From a virus, in the IMG/VR virus record IMGVR_UViG_3300004095_000006, positions 1-31,700 of that record: a stretch of DNA of 31,700 bases; one strand, given 5' to 3'. This document shows, one piece after another, positions 31,077 through 31,700 of the stretch (position 1 is its first letter; each line of letters opens with the position of its first letter). The translations under genes and the position numbers were made by a program. The notes beneath the pieces are model-generated. The model made no database searches. It was not told the origin of the DNA and saw nothing but the letters and a program-made list of their open reading frames with translations.

Positions 31077-31371
31077 GCAGTATTTAGGCAAATATGCCGA
31101 ACGTCGAGAGCAAATAAACATTAGAAGGAAAGAATTAAAGAAAGAATGGGATACATTTAAATGCACACTTAAATGTGCAAAATGCGATTTTTCTCACCCA
31201 GCGGCGTTAGATTTTCACCACGAAGACCCTACCCAAAAAGAAAACGTAGTAAGCAATTTAGTTAGTAATGGACAGTTTAAAAAAGCCTATGAAGAAATAA
31301 AAAAGTGCATTGTTCTATGCGCTAACTGCCACCGAATACACCACTACAATGAAAAAAACCCAGCCTTGTGA
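31021..31371 (+). CDS. HNH endonuclease (small, free-standing)
   Basis: 116 residues from ATG 31021, where the typical start MPYKDANVKKAKHAEYSRKQ and an AAGG ribosome site agree; the frame is open upstream but inside the GNAT gene. The basic N-terminus is followed by CAKC (52-55), ALDFHH (62-67), KCIVLCANCHRIHH (95-108). These are the two zinc Cys pairs and the histidines of a small HNH nuclease. It would cut DNA in the cell. It could be a homing-type nuclease, a packaging helper or a superinfection-exclusion factor. Its stop lies inside the hairpin of the bidirectional terminator. Confidence 0.85.
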   Translation: MPYKDANVKKAKHAEYSRKQYLGKYAERREQINIRRKELKKEWDTFKCTLKCAKCDFSHPAALDFHHEDPTQKENVVSNLVSNGQFKKAYEEIKKCIVLCANCHRIHHYNEKNPAL

Positions 31372-31383
31372 GCTGGGTTTTTT
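31352..31383. terminator. Bidirectional rho-independent terminator between convergent genes
   Basis: CCCAGC (31359-31364) and GCTGGG (31372-31377) form a 6-bp core stem with a 7-base loop. Seven A on the left and six T on the right extend the pairing and give a T-tract on both strands. It ends the HNH transcript on the plus strand and the capsid transcript on the minus strand. Confidence 0.9.
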
Positions 31384-31399
31384 ATTAGGAACATTCAGA

Positions 31400-31700
31400 T
31401 TAGAATGAACCTGCAGAGCCCCAAGCGCCGAGTGGATCAGACCAACCGAAGCTGTAACGCTCACGAGACTTGTAACGTACGTTACCTGTGTCGAAGTCGC
31501 CGTCCATGCTGTTTTGCAATGGTGTACGCTCAAAGTGCTTCAAGCCGTTTGGAACGTCGGTCAACAAGAACCAAGCGTTTGTGTCGGTCAAGAAGTGGTT
31601 AACTGTGTAACCTTCTGGAACGGTACCATTGTTTTTGATGGCGTTGATATCGTTGTTGTTGGTACCAACACGGAGGTTAGTCTCAAGCAAACGAGTTGCA
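31400..31700 (-). CDS. Major capsid protein, C-terminal part (5' end off window)
   Basis: About 100 residues, continuous to the right edge: ATRLLETNLRVGTNNNDINA, then GYTVNHFLTDTNAWFLLTDV, NGLKHFERTPLQNSMDGDFD and a C-terminal SRERYSFGWSDPLGAWGSA. The order VGTNNNDINAI-YTVNHFLTDTNAWFL-DVPNGLKHF-GDFDTGN-RERYSFGxSDP is the end of a widespread HK97-fold major capsid protein of podovirus-like and related phages. The stop is TAA at 31400-31402, 17 bases before the bidirectional terminator. No start codon is visible because the gene extends beyond the window; a TTG within the frame is internal. Confidence 0.87.
   Translation of the reverse strand, partial: ATRLLETNLRVGTNNNDINAIKNNGTVPEGYTVNHFLTDTNAWFLLTDVPNGLKHFERTPLQNSMDGDFDTGNVRYKSRERYSFGWSDPLGAWGSAGSF

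Noticed and set aside
30933-31166. 77-residue minus-strand frame with hydrophobic residues
   Set aside because: It is antisense to the GNAT-HNH overlap and has no ribosome site; both sense genes have strong motifs.

Overview
The window is the structural and lysis half of a tailed double-stranded DNA phage (Caudoviricetes). Nearly every gene lies on the minus strand, so transcription and the usual head-to-tail order read from right to left. No tape-measure or tail-sheath gene is visible. There are P22/SU10-like neck and hub proteins and several Ala/Gly-rich or very large candidate ejection proteins, so a short-tailed (podovirus-like) particle is the best guess. A lambda R-type endolysin with Rz and a nested Rz1 spanin pair points to a Gram-negative host. 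Moderate GC and the types of small protein suggest an aquatic host, possibly a proteobacterium, but this is inference.

Right to left: (1) 31400-31700, the C-terminal end of the major capsid protein, closed by a bidirectional terminator. (2) 30588-31371, a two-gene island on the opposite strand: a GNAT acetyltransferase overlapping an HNH endonuclease. (3) 29711-30415, a structural gene with its own candidate promoter and a strong C(UUCG)G terminator, which makes it a separate transcription unit. (4) 29661-27342, a virion-type protein, then eight small, mostly Lys-rich proteins packed with ATGA or TAATG junctions. (5) 27342-23742, neck/adaptor genes, a zinc-ribbon protein, two small proteins and two structural proteins. 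(6) 23694-16382, the host-recognition block: a 1129-residue fibre, small accessory genes, a protein of thirteen exact-length 20-residue repeats, a second fibre and a glycine-rich adhesin. (7) 16385-14745, the lysis cassette: putative holin, a membrane-anchored conserved protein, Rz with Rz1 embedded in it, and the endolysin. (8) 14735-9001, a large hub-like protein, a jelly-roll protein, a cupin, a Gly/Asp-rich structural protein and a GNAT-fold protein. (9) 8989-1, three probable internal or ejection proteins, ending in a giant polyvalent protein (at least 1956 residues, cut by the left edge) with an in-frame HEVTGH metallopeptidase motif.

The layout suggests a late operon coding for capsid, neck, fibres, lysis, tail hub and ejection proteins. 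Portal and terminase would lie beyond the right edge. No tRNA, CRISPR array, insertion sequence, integrase or attachment site was seen. The longest stretch without a gene is 30416-30587 (172 bases), which carries the candidate divergent promoters. All other gaps are under about 60 bases. Family names are given from memory of homologous families; no search was run.
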